64,000 nucleotides of DNA. Source: Leptodontidium sp. MPI-SDFR-AT-0119. Its lineage: Eukaryota; Ascomycota; Leotiomycetes; Helotiales; Leptodontidiaceae. The stretch spans positions 1,240,001-1,304,000 of the forward strand of contig JAHLEZ010000004.1 of assembly GCA_020726505.1 (NCBI GenBank), in the 5' to 3' direction. The notes beneath the pieces were generated by a model. It was not told the DNA's origin, ran no database searches, and saw nothing but the letters and a program-made list of their open reading frames with translations. Below are positions 35,942-48,199 of this stretch, piece by piece (position 1 is the first letter of the stretch; each line of letters opens with the position of its first letter). The position numbers were made by a program, and so were the translations under genes.

Positions 35942-38816
35942 TTACCCCCCCCCTCCGAAAAAACTGTGTCCGCGTAGTTGTAGCTATAACTGTGTCGTCC
36001 TCGAGGTCGTTATAGTCGTCGATACTAGCGTTATAAGCCTTTAGTCACTTTGGGAGAGCTCTTGGCGGGCCTTTAGTATTTAGATGCTTTAGGTAGAACC
36101 TCTTAATTATATACGGAGTTATTATAGCGTCTAAGTATAAGTACTACTTTAAGTCTTTATTGGCGCCTAGTTACTTAATATAATAAAATAACTTGTTCTG
36201 TATGACCTTAGAGTTAAAGATGCCTTTAATTTCCCACTTATCTTACTTAAGTAGTAGCTAAATAAGTGCCGGCGTAGCTCTAGCTTGTCTTAGTAGGGGG
36301 TTGTCGACGTACTTACGGAGTGAGTACAAGTAAAAAACAAGGTAAATTGACTAGTCCTTTAGTAGCTTAACTCTCTAACTCTCTCCTTCCTTGGCGATTA
36401 CTTTAACTAGGCCGTATTACTTATTAGAGAGCTTCCTTAAGAGTCGGTCGACATTCTAGTTCTAAGTGTCGACTAGTACTAAGTCGCTAACGTCTTAATT
36501 GACAGCGCGTCGCCCACGGTTCGTTAGTCGTTCTATTTTCTCTTGTTAGTCCTTTAAGGACGACTAGGCGACTTTTGTAACCTCCTTTATTTGTAAGGCT
36601 ACTTATAAAGCTTCCTCGCGGTTAAGTTTCTTTGTTACTATAGCCGGCGGCTCTAGGTTAATTAAGTCTTAGGAAGTCCTTAGTTTAACGCCGTTAAGTA
36701 GCTAAAAAGGGGACAGGCGGCTTAAGGACTCGTGTAGTAACGTTAGTTAAGCGATGTCTATAATTAATAAGAGGTCGCTCTAATTGTCTTAGTAGTAATA
36801 GCAAAAGGGACGGAGCCGCTACTTAATATATTAGTTCGTTACTTTTATTTAGCTGTCGACGTTTAGGTTATACGCTGTCGTTAGCTTTACTTTAGTCCCG
36901 AGGATATAATAGTACTCCTTCTAAAAGGAGGAGACGAACTAAGGTCCTCAGTCTAAGATAATAAAGTCCGGTATACTAAAGTATCAAGTCTAATAGACGA
37001 GGAAGAGAATAGCTATACCTTTAGCCGTAATCGTATTATTATAAGGTATCGAGACTAGTTTCTTAAATAAGCGGTTAACGATAACTATAACGAAGTTATA
37101 ACCGTGCTTGTCTAGTAGTAACTTCGTAAAGTCTATCGTAAGGTGTTAATACGGCCAAGTAGGGATTAATAGGGGGTATAAGAAGTTAGGGGTCTTATTC
37201 CTATAGGCCTTTTGTCGAGAGTAACTACAGTTTACTACGTATTGAGCTATGTCCGTGGGGAGGCCGTTCTAGTGATATTTGTGACTTAGTAATGCCTTTA
37301 TCTTTCTAATCCCCGCATGTACTATTGAAAGTTAAGAATACATATAGCGAATAAGTATTATATAAAGCTCCGGCGGTTCTAAAGGCACTTCTAGGCGGCC
37401 TTAGAAAAGTAACTTATCGCTTGCTAGCTCGTAATCTAACGACTACTCCTTAGCTTTTTGTCAGAGAGGCTCTAACGAAGGCGAGGTCTTATTAGCTAGG
37501 AGTACTTAGTCAATAACGTCGTATTCTGCGATATTATATACTATTATAGAGTTAAGGTCTAACTCCTCCGTAGTAAGCGTCTCCGGGTCGATTAGTACTT
37601 CCGTATTCGACTCTAGCTCTAACTCTAGCTCGTCACGTGTCTCAGTATCGCGACTTAAGGTCGTGGCGTCTATAGGTACTAGGGGTATCGTCTCTACGAC
37701 TTCGATATAAGCGTTTATAAGATCGACGGCGGAGAGCTGAAGGTCGCTAGCGACTCGCGAGTTAATCTTGTTAATAGGAATTAGCTATTAATTACAGATA
37801 GCCCGCTTACGTGCCTCCGTAGCTATAAGGTCTTAATCCCGTCGAGACAGGGTATTAACTAACGTATTAGTCGTCTCGGTATAATATATAATCGTGAAGT
37901 AAAAGTCTGTAAAGAACTTAGCTTATTAAGCCTGCCTAGCCGTGAGGTCCTTAGTAGTTATAAAGTACTTTAAGGCCCAGTGGTCCGTGTAAACAAGGAC
38001 ATTTCTTTAGGCACCTAAGAGCTCTAGGCGGTATTACTTAAATAACCGGAAAATCGCTAGTATCTCTTTGTTATAGATTAAGTAATTGAGCTCAAGGTCT
38101 GTTATAGTCTTAGAAAAGTATCTTATAAGGTAAAAGGTGCCGTCCTCTTAAAGTTAAAATAGAATCCTAGCGACGACTCCGTCAGAAGAGTCAGTCTCTA
38201 GCCGTGTCTATTTAGTAAGGTTATAGTAGCGAAAAACCGGCGTAGATTAAAGGGCTTCCTAGAGAGTTTCCTAAGCGTCCTTATAAGCGCTATTAAATTT
38301 AAAAGGAACGTCCTTTCCAGTAAATATCGTGAGGGGTCGTGTAATATAACTATAGTCTTTAATAAACCGGCAGTAGAAGTTATAGAAACTAAAGTAACTT
38401 TATATACCTTATATATTATCGGCGTACTATTAGTCCTTAATCACACTAATCTTCTTTAAGTCTACTTCCACGCTATTAACACCAATAATAAATCCTAAGA
38501 ACCTCGTCTTTTACACGCTAAACTCGGACTTCTTAATGTCGGCCTAGAGTCCGTGTACTTATAATATTACTATGACTTTCTTGACATAGACCTTATACTC
38601 CTCTAAAGTAAACGAATATATAAGGATATCGTCTATATAAGCCGCGCAAAAGTCGTCGAAGTACTCTATAAGGATATTATTAATAAATCGCTAAAAGGTT
38701 GCCAGGCTATTCGTAAGGCTAAAGAGAAGGACCTTATACTTATACGTACTATATTAAGTACAGAAAGTCGTATAGTCCTCGCTCTCAGGGGACATATAAA
38801 TACAGTAAAAAGCTTA

Positions 38817-39056
38817 TTAAATATCAAGCTTTATAAAGACCTTTGCCTTATAAATACGTACTATTATTTCATTAATTAAAGAGATTAAGTACAAATCCTT
38901 CTTTAATAAGGCATTCAGCTTCCAGTAGTCGACATATAGCCGGAGACTACCATCGACTTTCTTAGCGAAGAGAATAAGGGCCACATATAATACGCTAAAA
39001 GGTTTAATAAAACCTTTATATAAGTTGTTAATAATATACCGCTTAGTCTCTGACAA
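38817..39056 (-). pseudogene. E2 reverse transcriptase fragment
   Basis: A 79-codon open remnant with the gypsy reverse transcriptase pattern: a FIKPFSVLYVALILF-like segment, KVDGSLRLYVDYWKLNALLK, and KVFIKLDI before the next stop. It marks the coding strand of E2. Confidence 0.75.
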
Positions 39057-41934
39057 CTACTCTTCAGTCATACGCTAGAGAGGTTTAAAGGACAAGTCGT
39101 TCTCCCTAGTAAGCTCGATTTAGTAGTCTATACCTTAGCGATGCGCTAGTAACTCGTCGGAGGCCCGCCGGGAGAAGAGAGGAGTATACTCTTAATACTT
39201 TATAAGGAGCTTCTTACTTACTAGTTCGTTATCTTACGCGTATTTAGCCTCTAAGGCTTCTTTTAGGGTTAAGTCTCCGTTTATTAATACGAGTTCGACA
39301 CTTAATTAGTTTAGGGCCTCTCGCCGGCGACAAGTTAGCTCTTAGTCGATCTTATACACTAATATTACAAAGGTTTCTACTTTACTCCTTTTAGATTTCT
39401 TAAGTTAAAAGTACGTCGTAAATATCGCCACTATTAATATAAAGAAAATCTCCGTAATAAGCGCCTTTAGCTAGTGATTCGCTAGGAAGGCTCTATAGGC
39501 TCTCTTGTCCTTAAGTAGTAATCCTAGATCACAGGATATTAAAAGGTTCAGTTGCTCTTCTATAACACGTAGGCGCTTTTTGACTTCTCTAATAAAGCTC
39601 GAGGGTCAAGTTAGCGAGACACTAGCAGTAAGTCAGACGGGGGCCTTTATCTTAAGAGAACCGTCGAGCGCCGCAAGCCTAGCTTGTCTCTAGCGGTGGT
39701 TATTTAGGTCTAAGAGGACATCCCTTCGTTTTACATTAAGTTAGTAAGACTTAACGATTAACTTGTCGGAACAGTTAATGTCGACGAAGACTCGCTAGTT
39801 AAAGTATAGTTAAACTAGTATATCTAATGGCTATTCTAGTCAATTACGGTTTTTAGTATACGACTACTTTAAGTCGTAATACTTAAGGAACTTCCGACTA
39901 ATTAGGACGTCGGCGTTTCTTAGGTTAGTTACTAGAAAGGGGAAGTTAATTCGCCGTCAGTCGATTATTAAAGTAAGTAAGACGGCCGTGTCGATTAGCT
40001 TGTCTTTCTTACTATTATAGCCAGTTAGAACGATTAGTTAAGGGAGGGATATAAAGGAAATATTAAATTACTTAACAAGTCGGTATACGAAAGAGGTTTT
40101 AATAGTATTAAAAATATTAACTCTACTATTAATATATATAAGTGTCTTAATAAAGAATCTATTCCTTCTTAATTTAATATTAATTAAGAATTATCGCCCT
40201 TTAATAAGAGCACGGAAATTAAATACTAAGTCCTTTTATAAGTTGTGGCTTATACTAAAGTGTGAGTCTTTATTACGGCCTAAGAGTTTTTTAATAGCTC
40301 GTTAGTCTCTAGATCCTCGCCGACGACTAACTCGGAAATTAACTTGTCAAGAGCTTAGTCTCTATAGCGCTTGGGACAGTCGCTGGCCTAATAGCTAGTC
40401 TTACTATAATAGAGACAGGTGTCGGAAGAGACATCCTTAGGTACGGGAGGGGGTACGGGGGACTTAAGTCGGCGTAAGACGGGCGAAGGGGAGGGCGTAC
40501 GCTAGCGGACATTTAACGACTGTCTTGGAGTCGGTAGTCTTTATACGTGAGTAGTAGGGGTAAGTGAAGTCGAACGCCAGCTGTCTTTCTTTAAGATGCC
40601 GCGCGAGTCGTTAGTACTAATATTATTAAAGGAGACTCGAGGGGCTTCGCGGATAGTAGTAATAGTACGTTTATTAGCTCGTCTAGTAGCGATATTCTGT
40701 AGCTCGCGATCTGAGACGGCTAAGAACTTGTCAAGAGCCGTATAATCTCTAACGAATTTATACTTTTTAGTTTAGATATTATACTTGAGCTCATCCGAGA
40801 CTTTCTCGTATACGTCGTCGAACTAGCGGTCTGGTGAGATTTTTCTAGTAGCCGCATATGTCGTAAACTTTATATAGAACTTATTATACGTTATATTACT
40901 CATCTATAATTAGTTATACTTAAGCTTAGCTGCTTATACTCGGTTATAATTAAAGAAACGCTAGTCTAAAGCCTTTAAGACGTCAGCGGCTTTATTAAAG
41001 TCTCTAACAAAGTCAGGGTCTATTTGTTAAAGGATAATAGTCTTAGCCTCTCCCTTTATATACTTAAAGTAAGTATAGACCTGCGATTCGCCAGTAAAGA
41101 AGTTACTTAAGTACTTTTAAATAAAGAGCTTTATATTTATTTTCTAGGCGTTATATTTAATTTCGCCCTTATAATCGCTAAAGGGAATACGAGGGTACTT
41201 GACCTTATTAGGCTCAACGGCAGGGATAGTAGGGTTTAGCTTAGGGAGGTAATAGTCGGCGGTAGGCTGGAGGTCCGCCGTAAGAGCACGAGTTGACCGG
41301 TCGTAAGGAAGAGAAGGAGTGCGAGTCTCTTGACGCGAGTTGTCGGCAGTATATTAGGCGAGGGCCTATGTGACGGCAGCGGCGACAGTAAAGCTCACGG
41401 AGTCCTTGATCAGCTGATCCACTCTAGCTTATTGAGCGAGGGTAAGGCCCTTTATATCGGTAGGCTCTAGCGAGGCGTCGAAGAAACGCTAGGGTTTGTC
41501 CTCTGAGTCTGAGTCGAATCCGTTAAAGCTCTCCGGCTCTTCTAAAAGAGTCTCGACTAAAGGGATAGGGGTAGTGTCGGTAAAGCCTAGCCGTACAGGG
41601 GCGCTCCTTTCTTTAGAGCTTCGCTAACGAGGGGGAGAAACTAGTAAAGGTAGTAAGGTAAGATTAAGGGGTGTTTAAGGTTGTTGATCGATTTGTTGAT
41701 TAGATATACGTTCTGAAACAGCGACGCGTGTTAGGTTACGGCAAGGCAAGTTAATCGCGAGAGAATATCTAGCTTTCTCTAGGATAGTCTATTACTAAGG
41801 CAAAGAAGTACTTATCTGTCGAATAGGCTAAGGTGTTAAGGCTCGTTATTGACTTGTTATAAGGGCAAGTCGACAAGGCGCAAGACTAGGTGAGATATAA
41901 CGCTTTATAGCGAAGGGGTGTAAGTCTTTTCTTA

Positions 41935-42236
41935 TATTACGGCTAGTTAGAGGTTAATATAACGAGTTGACTTAAGCTTTATATTTGGGCCTAAGGCTAC
42001 GCTCAGAATCGAGAAGAAAAGACAAGGAGAAAAGGAGAGCTCCCCGTAAGGGAGGGCTCAAGTATATATATATAAAGGACCCTCCTAATAGGGCCTAACG
42101 TAGTCGAGTACTATTCACGTCAATATGTCGCAGGCTCGCCACCTAGTCTTCCTTATCGGGCTTAGCGCCGTCGCATAGCCAGCGATGCTACGAGCCAGTG
42201 TCGGTTAGAATGCGAGGCGCATCGTAGGTCGTAACA
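41935..42236 (-). repeat. E2 LTR, right copy (5' LTR of the element), 302 bp
   Basis: Starts TATTACGG (decayed TGTTACGG) and ends CGTAACA, next to the TTGTG duplication at 42,237-42,241. Confidence 0.85.
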
Positions 42237-42241
42237 TTGTG

Positions 42242-42298
42242 TTAATATGTGAGGCGTTAGTTACACGTGATTGCCGTCTTTCTAGGGCAAGCGTCACA
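42242..42298 (+). repeat. E0 3' LTR, right part
   Basis: Completes the split LTR (about 249 bp in total) and ends CGTCACA. Confidence 0.8.
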
Positions 42299-45200
42299 CT
42301 ACACCTGTCTTATTTAAGTTACACGGCGTATTCGTAAAAGAACTTTTTAGTTAATAAGTTTTACAATTATTTAACTTTTACCTTTAATTCCACAATTACA
42401 CATTAATTATTTAATATGTCTTTTATAAGTATTAACGAACTTATTAGGCTTTTATTATCTAAGATCTTATATAATAAACTAAAAGATTAGCTAATATAAT
42501 TTATATACTTCACGCTTATAATAAATATACTCGGACTTTAGTTATACGTCGACCTTAATAAAAAAGATATTACGTCTTTATTTAAAATCTTTAATACTAC
42601 TCCTCTAACTACTAAAGAGCTCGCGGAGGAAGCTAATATTAAAAACAATATAGACTATTAGCTTTCTATATATACTTACGGCGAATAACTTAAGACTTAA
42701 GTAATAAACAATTAAGTAGTAATTCTAAGAAACGTTAAGAGAGCTCTTAAATCCTCAAGTACTATAATAAATAGTATAACTACTATTAGCTTAAGTTCTA
42801 AAGGCGGAGGTAATTAAACGTTTACGCCTTTAACCTTTAATATAAGGGGGAACTTTAAAATATTTAAACTACTTTTAACGTTACTAATAAGGCCTGACCC
42901 TATAACCCCTAAGTCACTCTAGGAGTAAGTAGAAGCTAAGGCTAAAGAGCACGTCCTTTAAAGTATAATTTAGTAGTCTTAAGCTTTTAATTACCTTAAA
43001 CTTTATAATTAAATCAAGAGGAGTATAACTAAGTAATTCTTTAGTATTATAGTAACTCGAGTAGTATAAGAAAAGCGTATAAATATTTAAGCGATCTTTT
43101 ACTCCCTTAAGGAGGTACTTTATTAAATAGAAATGTCGATTTAAACTTAAATACAAAATAATTACTAGGAATCCCTTAAGATTAAGGGAAAAAGTAATTC
43201 TCGCGTATAAATTATGTCTTACTAAGAGCTTATTCGGAAAGCTTAATTATATAAGGTAATAGACGTAAAAGAAATAATTAATATAATTAACTTCTTAGTT
43301 ATAATAAGGAACTTTAATTACTTATAAGTAAAGTGTTAAAGTAAGAAAATTTAAAAGTACGAGACTTTTAGTCTTCTCCTTTTTTATATTATTAATTAAT
43401 TAGTTCGATTCTTTTACGCTAATAAATTAAGTCTTTAATACTAAGCTCTTTTATTAGGCTATAAAACTCGAGGTTATAAATACTTCGTTACTTTTAGTAA
43501 ACGATTATTTAATAATAAAGTAACGTTAGAAAGTAATAAAGACACTCGTAAACCTTTAAAAGGGAAATCCCTTAAGAAGTTATATCCTTACTAAAATAAT
43601 CGGACCTATAAATAGAGCCCTTTAAATTACACTCGACTTTAACTTATTATTTATAAAAAGGTTTATATAAAAGACTTTAATAGAAATATTAAACTAAATC
43701 CTTTAATAAATAACGCTATAATAAAGTAAATTTAATAGCGCTTTATTAATAATAAATAAAAGGGACTACGAGATTAAATTAAATTAGACAAACTAATACT
43801 TTAAGTTATTAAAGACGTTATTAAAAGCGTTAATAATAAGGGCAAAAGTAAGTCTACGTTCCTTAAAAATATCTTAAATAAAGAGGCGAAGAGCGGCACG
43901 TAAGTATAAGTAATAATTATTTTAAGCCTTATAAAAGATTACTAACTTAGTGTTTACTTTATATAAGACTTAGTTTACCCCTTGTTGTTAAGTACTCTTC
44001 TTAATAACTATAGTATAACTAATTTAATTAATAATTATTCGCTCTTAAAGCCAGGATTATTTATTAAGTCTAAACTAGAGGACATTATAAAGTGTAAAAG
44101 CTCTTAACTTTTAATTATAAGACACAAAATTCGCGTTATAAAGGGGTCTCTTAAGAACTCGAATAAGGAGTTATTTAATTTAACCTTCTACGACGTTATT
44201 ATTATAAAAGGATTTTATATTAATATTATCTCCGAAGCTCGTCTTTATAATAGCGGGCTTTAGTACTATAAAATAGACTACACTCTACGCTAAAAAGAGA
44301 AAAACGATCTTATAAGGGATTACTTAATTATACGACAATTAGTTTATAAGTAAAACCTTATATTCTTTAAATTTAATAAGCTTTTTAATTATTCGTCGAA
44401 CTCCCGTGAGATCCCTTTTAATACTATAAGTACTGTAATATTTCTAACACTTAAATAAAGTATTAGTAAATTCTATAAACTATTACGAGAGTATAAGAGA
44501 CTAAGAATAAATACAGAAATATATTAATATTTATACTCTAAACATTTAAGACTAAATGCCTTAAAAAAGCTAATAAGCTTAACTAAGAATATTAAGATTA
44601 CTAAAGTAATAAAGAGAATTAAGTGTAAGTATTACGCTTTAACCCACGTATCTCAAGTGATCTCTAGACGCCTAATTAAGAGACGATCACTTAGACTATT
44701 TTAAAGAGTCACTTGGGATCTCTTTGATTATTTAATTAAATTTAGGAATAACTCTTAGCTCCTTTTACTTAAAAATAAATATAATAAACTACTCGTGAAT
44801 TATACCTTCTAAAACAAGGAGTATAATATAATCTTCAAATATATTAAGAGCTTTAAACGTTAAGTTCGTAAGTAGTTTGGACTCTCGATATATAAACTAA
44901 AACACGACTAAGAAAAGGTAGTTATTACTATTCGCGGGTTCACGAGATATAAGAACTAGGCTAAGAAGCTCAGAATTAAACTCGAGCTTTTACTTACCTT
45001 AACTTACGAACTAAATAGCAGCGCCGAAAGGGCTAACTAAGAAGTAATTAATAAGGGAATTAAAATAAGGCTCTTAGTAAATCTCTTTACGGAACTAGCC
45101 ATTGAATGCGCACTAGGAGGCATCTACTTATATAATAAGAGCCTTAGGCGCGTAAATAATTAATAGTCACTACTAAAAACACTAGATTAGTAGTTTTGTA

Positions 45201-48199
45201 ATTACTTTTAATAGTATAATCTAGCGCTCGTTGTAAAACTTATTATAAATCTTAGACTAAATTAGAATAAGATTTACGTCTTCGAGTATAAAGTATATTT
45301 ATTAATAATAAAACAAGCGAAAGGGTAAAAGAAAAGAGTATTTAAAGTAAATACGTGTACGTATATTAAATACTTAATAAGTTTTTATACTTTTAATATT
45401 TACTAAATTTAAGTACTACGTCTTGATTAAATTATTGTCACGCGTAACGTACACTTTAATAAAGACTTATTTTATAAATTAAGTTAAAAAGAAGTAATAA
45501 TTATAGTTAAGGAAGCTTAGTCGATTTACGATCTTATTAAAGAAAATAAATTAGTCGTAAATTAGGTCGGAATCTTAAAGAATATTATAAGTAATAAGAC
45601 TATCGAGGAAGCGACAATTATAATTAAAAGCGCTTTAATATTACTTTCTAAGCCTATTAAAGGACTAATTATTACTCTAAAGAGTTAAAACTCAGGAGTA
45701 AAAGATACTAGAGAATTAAGTATTATAATAGGACTTTTGACTCTTAAAGCCACTCTTATATTAGATAATGCGCTAATTAAAGTACTAATAAAAGGCAGGG
45801 AGTAGAGGTCGAGTATATATAACTTAAGGCTTACGCTAAGTATAAAACAAGACTTAGAGGGATCGCGTCTAAGTGAGAATATATAACTCATAAATCGGGC
45901 GTCGAACGTACTACAGGACTAAGCTAGAGGTCTATCTCGAGCTTCTAGACTCAAGATTTAAATACCGTTATTTACTTTAAAAGTAAATTACTCGCGAGTA
46001 AAGTTACTACTATTAAAAGAAGTACTAAAGGAACTAACTAAAAACTCTAGTTAAGTAACTCAAGAAATTACAGATAAAAGTCTAGAGTAATTAACTCTTT
46101 AAGCGTAAGCTCCTAAAACCTTAGATTCGTTATTGAAAGTAGTGACGCGCTCTTAGACTAAAGCGTTAAGAGCTTAGTCAAACGTACAAGGACAGACGAG
46201 AGTAATAACACGCTCTTAAATAAAGGTTAAGGCCGTTATAACTTAATCTAAAACTTTAAGTGCTCGAGAAAAGTTAATAAAGAGTATAAGAAAAAGAGGG
46301 AGACTACGTAAAGGAAGTAAAGGTAGTAAAGTATTTATAACACTTATTATTATTCTTAAAGAAACGCGCTCTTAAAACGGTAACCTTAATCTCGGGGGTG
46401 ACTTAAACCTTAGGAGTGTAGACTTTAACGAGTACACCTTAACTAAGTATAGTAATCTTTAATCTAAAATTGACTAGCTTCTTTATAAGCTTATACTTAA
46501 TTAATATATGTCTTAAGAAAAATAAGACGATTTTAAGGAATTAACTAAAATAATATATTTAGTAATCGCGGCAGTAATATAAGTAAATCGCCTGCTACTA
46601 GAAGAGAAGCTCTTACTTCTTAAAGTTAAAGTCTAAGATCTTCCACTAAAACTAAAGAGGTAGAGTAATCTTAAGAACTACTTAATAAGAAAGTAATTTC
46701 TAAAAGACTATAAGTTAAAAATAAGGAATATAAACAAATATAAATACTAGTACTTATAAAAGTACGATTTAAGTACTATAAACACACTCGTCCCGCTTAT
46801 GTAAGTCTTTAAGTATAAGCCTAATAAAGGCGGATATATCTCAAGATGCCGCTCTCGAATAATAGTTTAGGGTAATCTTTAAAGTAAGGTAATAATTATA
46901 TTAATATACGTTAGTACACTTTTTATAAAGTCTTTTAAAATCGCTATAGCGCTTATAGCTTATTTTGATTTAGAAGTCAAGTGCTTCGACGTGATTAATG
47001 CCTTTATTAATACCTTAAGAGATATAGATAGTGAAATAGTATATTATTAATTTTTACTTAGTTTTTAATAGCCTAGTTAAGTATTACGAGTTAATCGCGT
47101 ACTTTATAGAATACGTGATTCCCCTTACTTTTAGTACAAGTATATAAGTAAGACTTTAATTAATCTAAGGCTCTCTCCTTACTTAGAGGAGCCTTATATA
47201 TTCATAGATCCTAAATACAAAATCTTAGTCCTCTTTTACGTAGACGATATTTAGGTGCTTTATTATTAAGATAATTAAAAGCTTAGACAGGATCTTATTA
47301 AGCGTCTAAATTAAGTATATAATATATATAATCTTAGAGACATTAAGTAATTCCTAGGGATTAAAGTATTACGTGATTAAAGGCGTAAAACGATCTCCTT
47401 AGTCCATAATTAGTACCTTAAAAAGATCACTCGCAAATTTGAGTAAGTAAATAGTAATTGTCTAACGACACCATTATTGCAAATCGATTTTGTCAAGTAT
47501 ATAAGATAAGCTTTTAAGAAACACATTAAAGTATACTAAGAGAGAGTAAGCTTCGTCTTATACGTAGTAATTATTATAAGACCGGATGTTATATATATAA
47601 TTGCTTTACTCTTATAATTTATAATAAACCCTAGGCCTAAACACTTTACCGCAATATATTAACTCATTCGTTACTTATTTAATACGCGCTTCCTAGGCAT
47701 TATTTACGGTAGGCATTATAATAAAGTAATTATTATTGCCTCTAACGCCTCTTTCGTTAATAATATTAAGACATAACGATTATCTTAAGGTTACGTAATC
47801 TTTTTATTTAACGGGCTAGTAATCTAAAAAGTATTAAGACAAGTAATAATTATTACTTTAATAACTAAAATATAACTACTTATATTAAAGTATATAAGTA
47901 AAGAAATTATAACTCTTTAGCACTTTTTTAAAAATCTAGCTCTTAATTTAAGTGAGACGTAAGAGATTTTATATAATAATTAATAAACTATTAGGCTCGT
48001 TATAAATAATACTAAAAGGATCGCGACAAAGCTACGTTATATTGATATTTATAATATATAATTAAAGTAAGAGTATACTCGCGGATCCTTTAAAGTAATA
48101 TATCTTCTAATTACTAATATACTTATTAATAGTCTCACGAAGAATTTATCTCGCTAGAAGTTCGAGCTTTTTAGAGCTCTTTTAAATTTTAATAATTAC

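Larger units (their letters stand above)
35640..42236 (-). mobile_element. E2: full-length Ty3/gypsy chromovirus of a second family, 6,597 bp, nested in the E0 3' LTR
   Basis: 302-bp LTRs at 35,640-35,941 and 41,935-42,236 begin TGTTACG and end CGTAACA. The TTGTG target duplication is exact (35,635-35,639 and 42,237-42,241). The element reads on the minus strand: its 5' LTR is the right one, and a polypurine tract (C run at about 35,944-35,952 on the plus strand) abuts the left LTR. A reverse transcriptase fragment at 39,056-38,817 reads NLYKGFIKPFSVLYVALILF and KVDGSLRLYVDYWKLNALLK, the classic gypsy pattern. RNase H and integrase follow towards 36.5 kb. The chromodomain position is inferred from the related element at 52.8-54.7 kb. 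Decay is milder than in E0, consistent with a later insertion, but no intact polyprotein remains. Confidence 0.85.
20766..42298 (+). mobile_element. E0: Ty3/gypsy chromovirus-type LTR element, interrupted by E1 and E2
   Basis: The host element of the nest. Parts: 5' LTR 20,766-21,012; gag and protease 21,013-23,793; [E1 23,794-31,243]; reverse transcriptase, RNase H, integrase and chromodomain 31,249-35,447; 3' LTR 35,448-35,639, [E2 35,640-42,236], rest of the 3' LTR 42,242-42,298. The protease remnant near 22,876-23,066 reads GANSYCFINYSLLKSL and FVPVKGFNSR. The reverse transcriptase catalytic region lies near 32,900-32,925. A G-rich polypurine tract (about 35,434-35,444) precedes the 3' LTR. 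All frames carry many stops. The 5-bp flanks differ (GGTTA at 20,761-20,765, CTACA at 42,299-42,303), so the two ends may come from different insertions. Confidence 0.75.
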
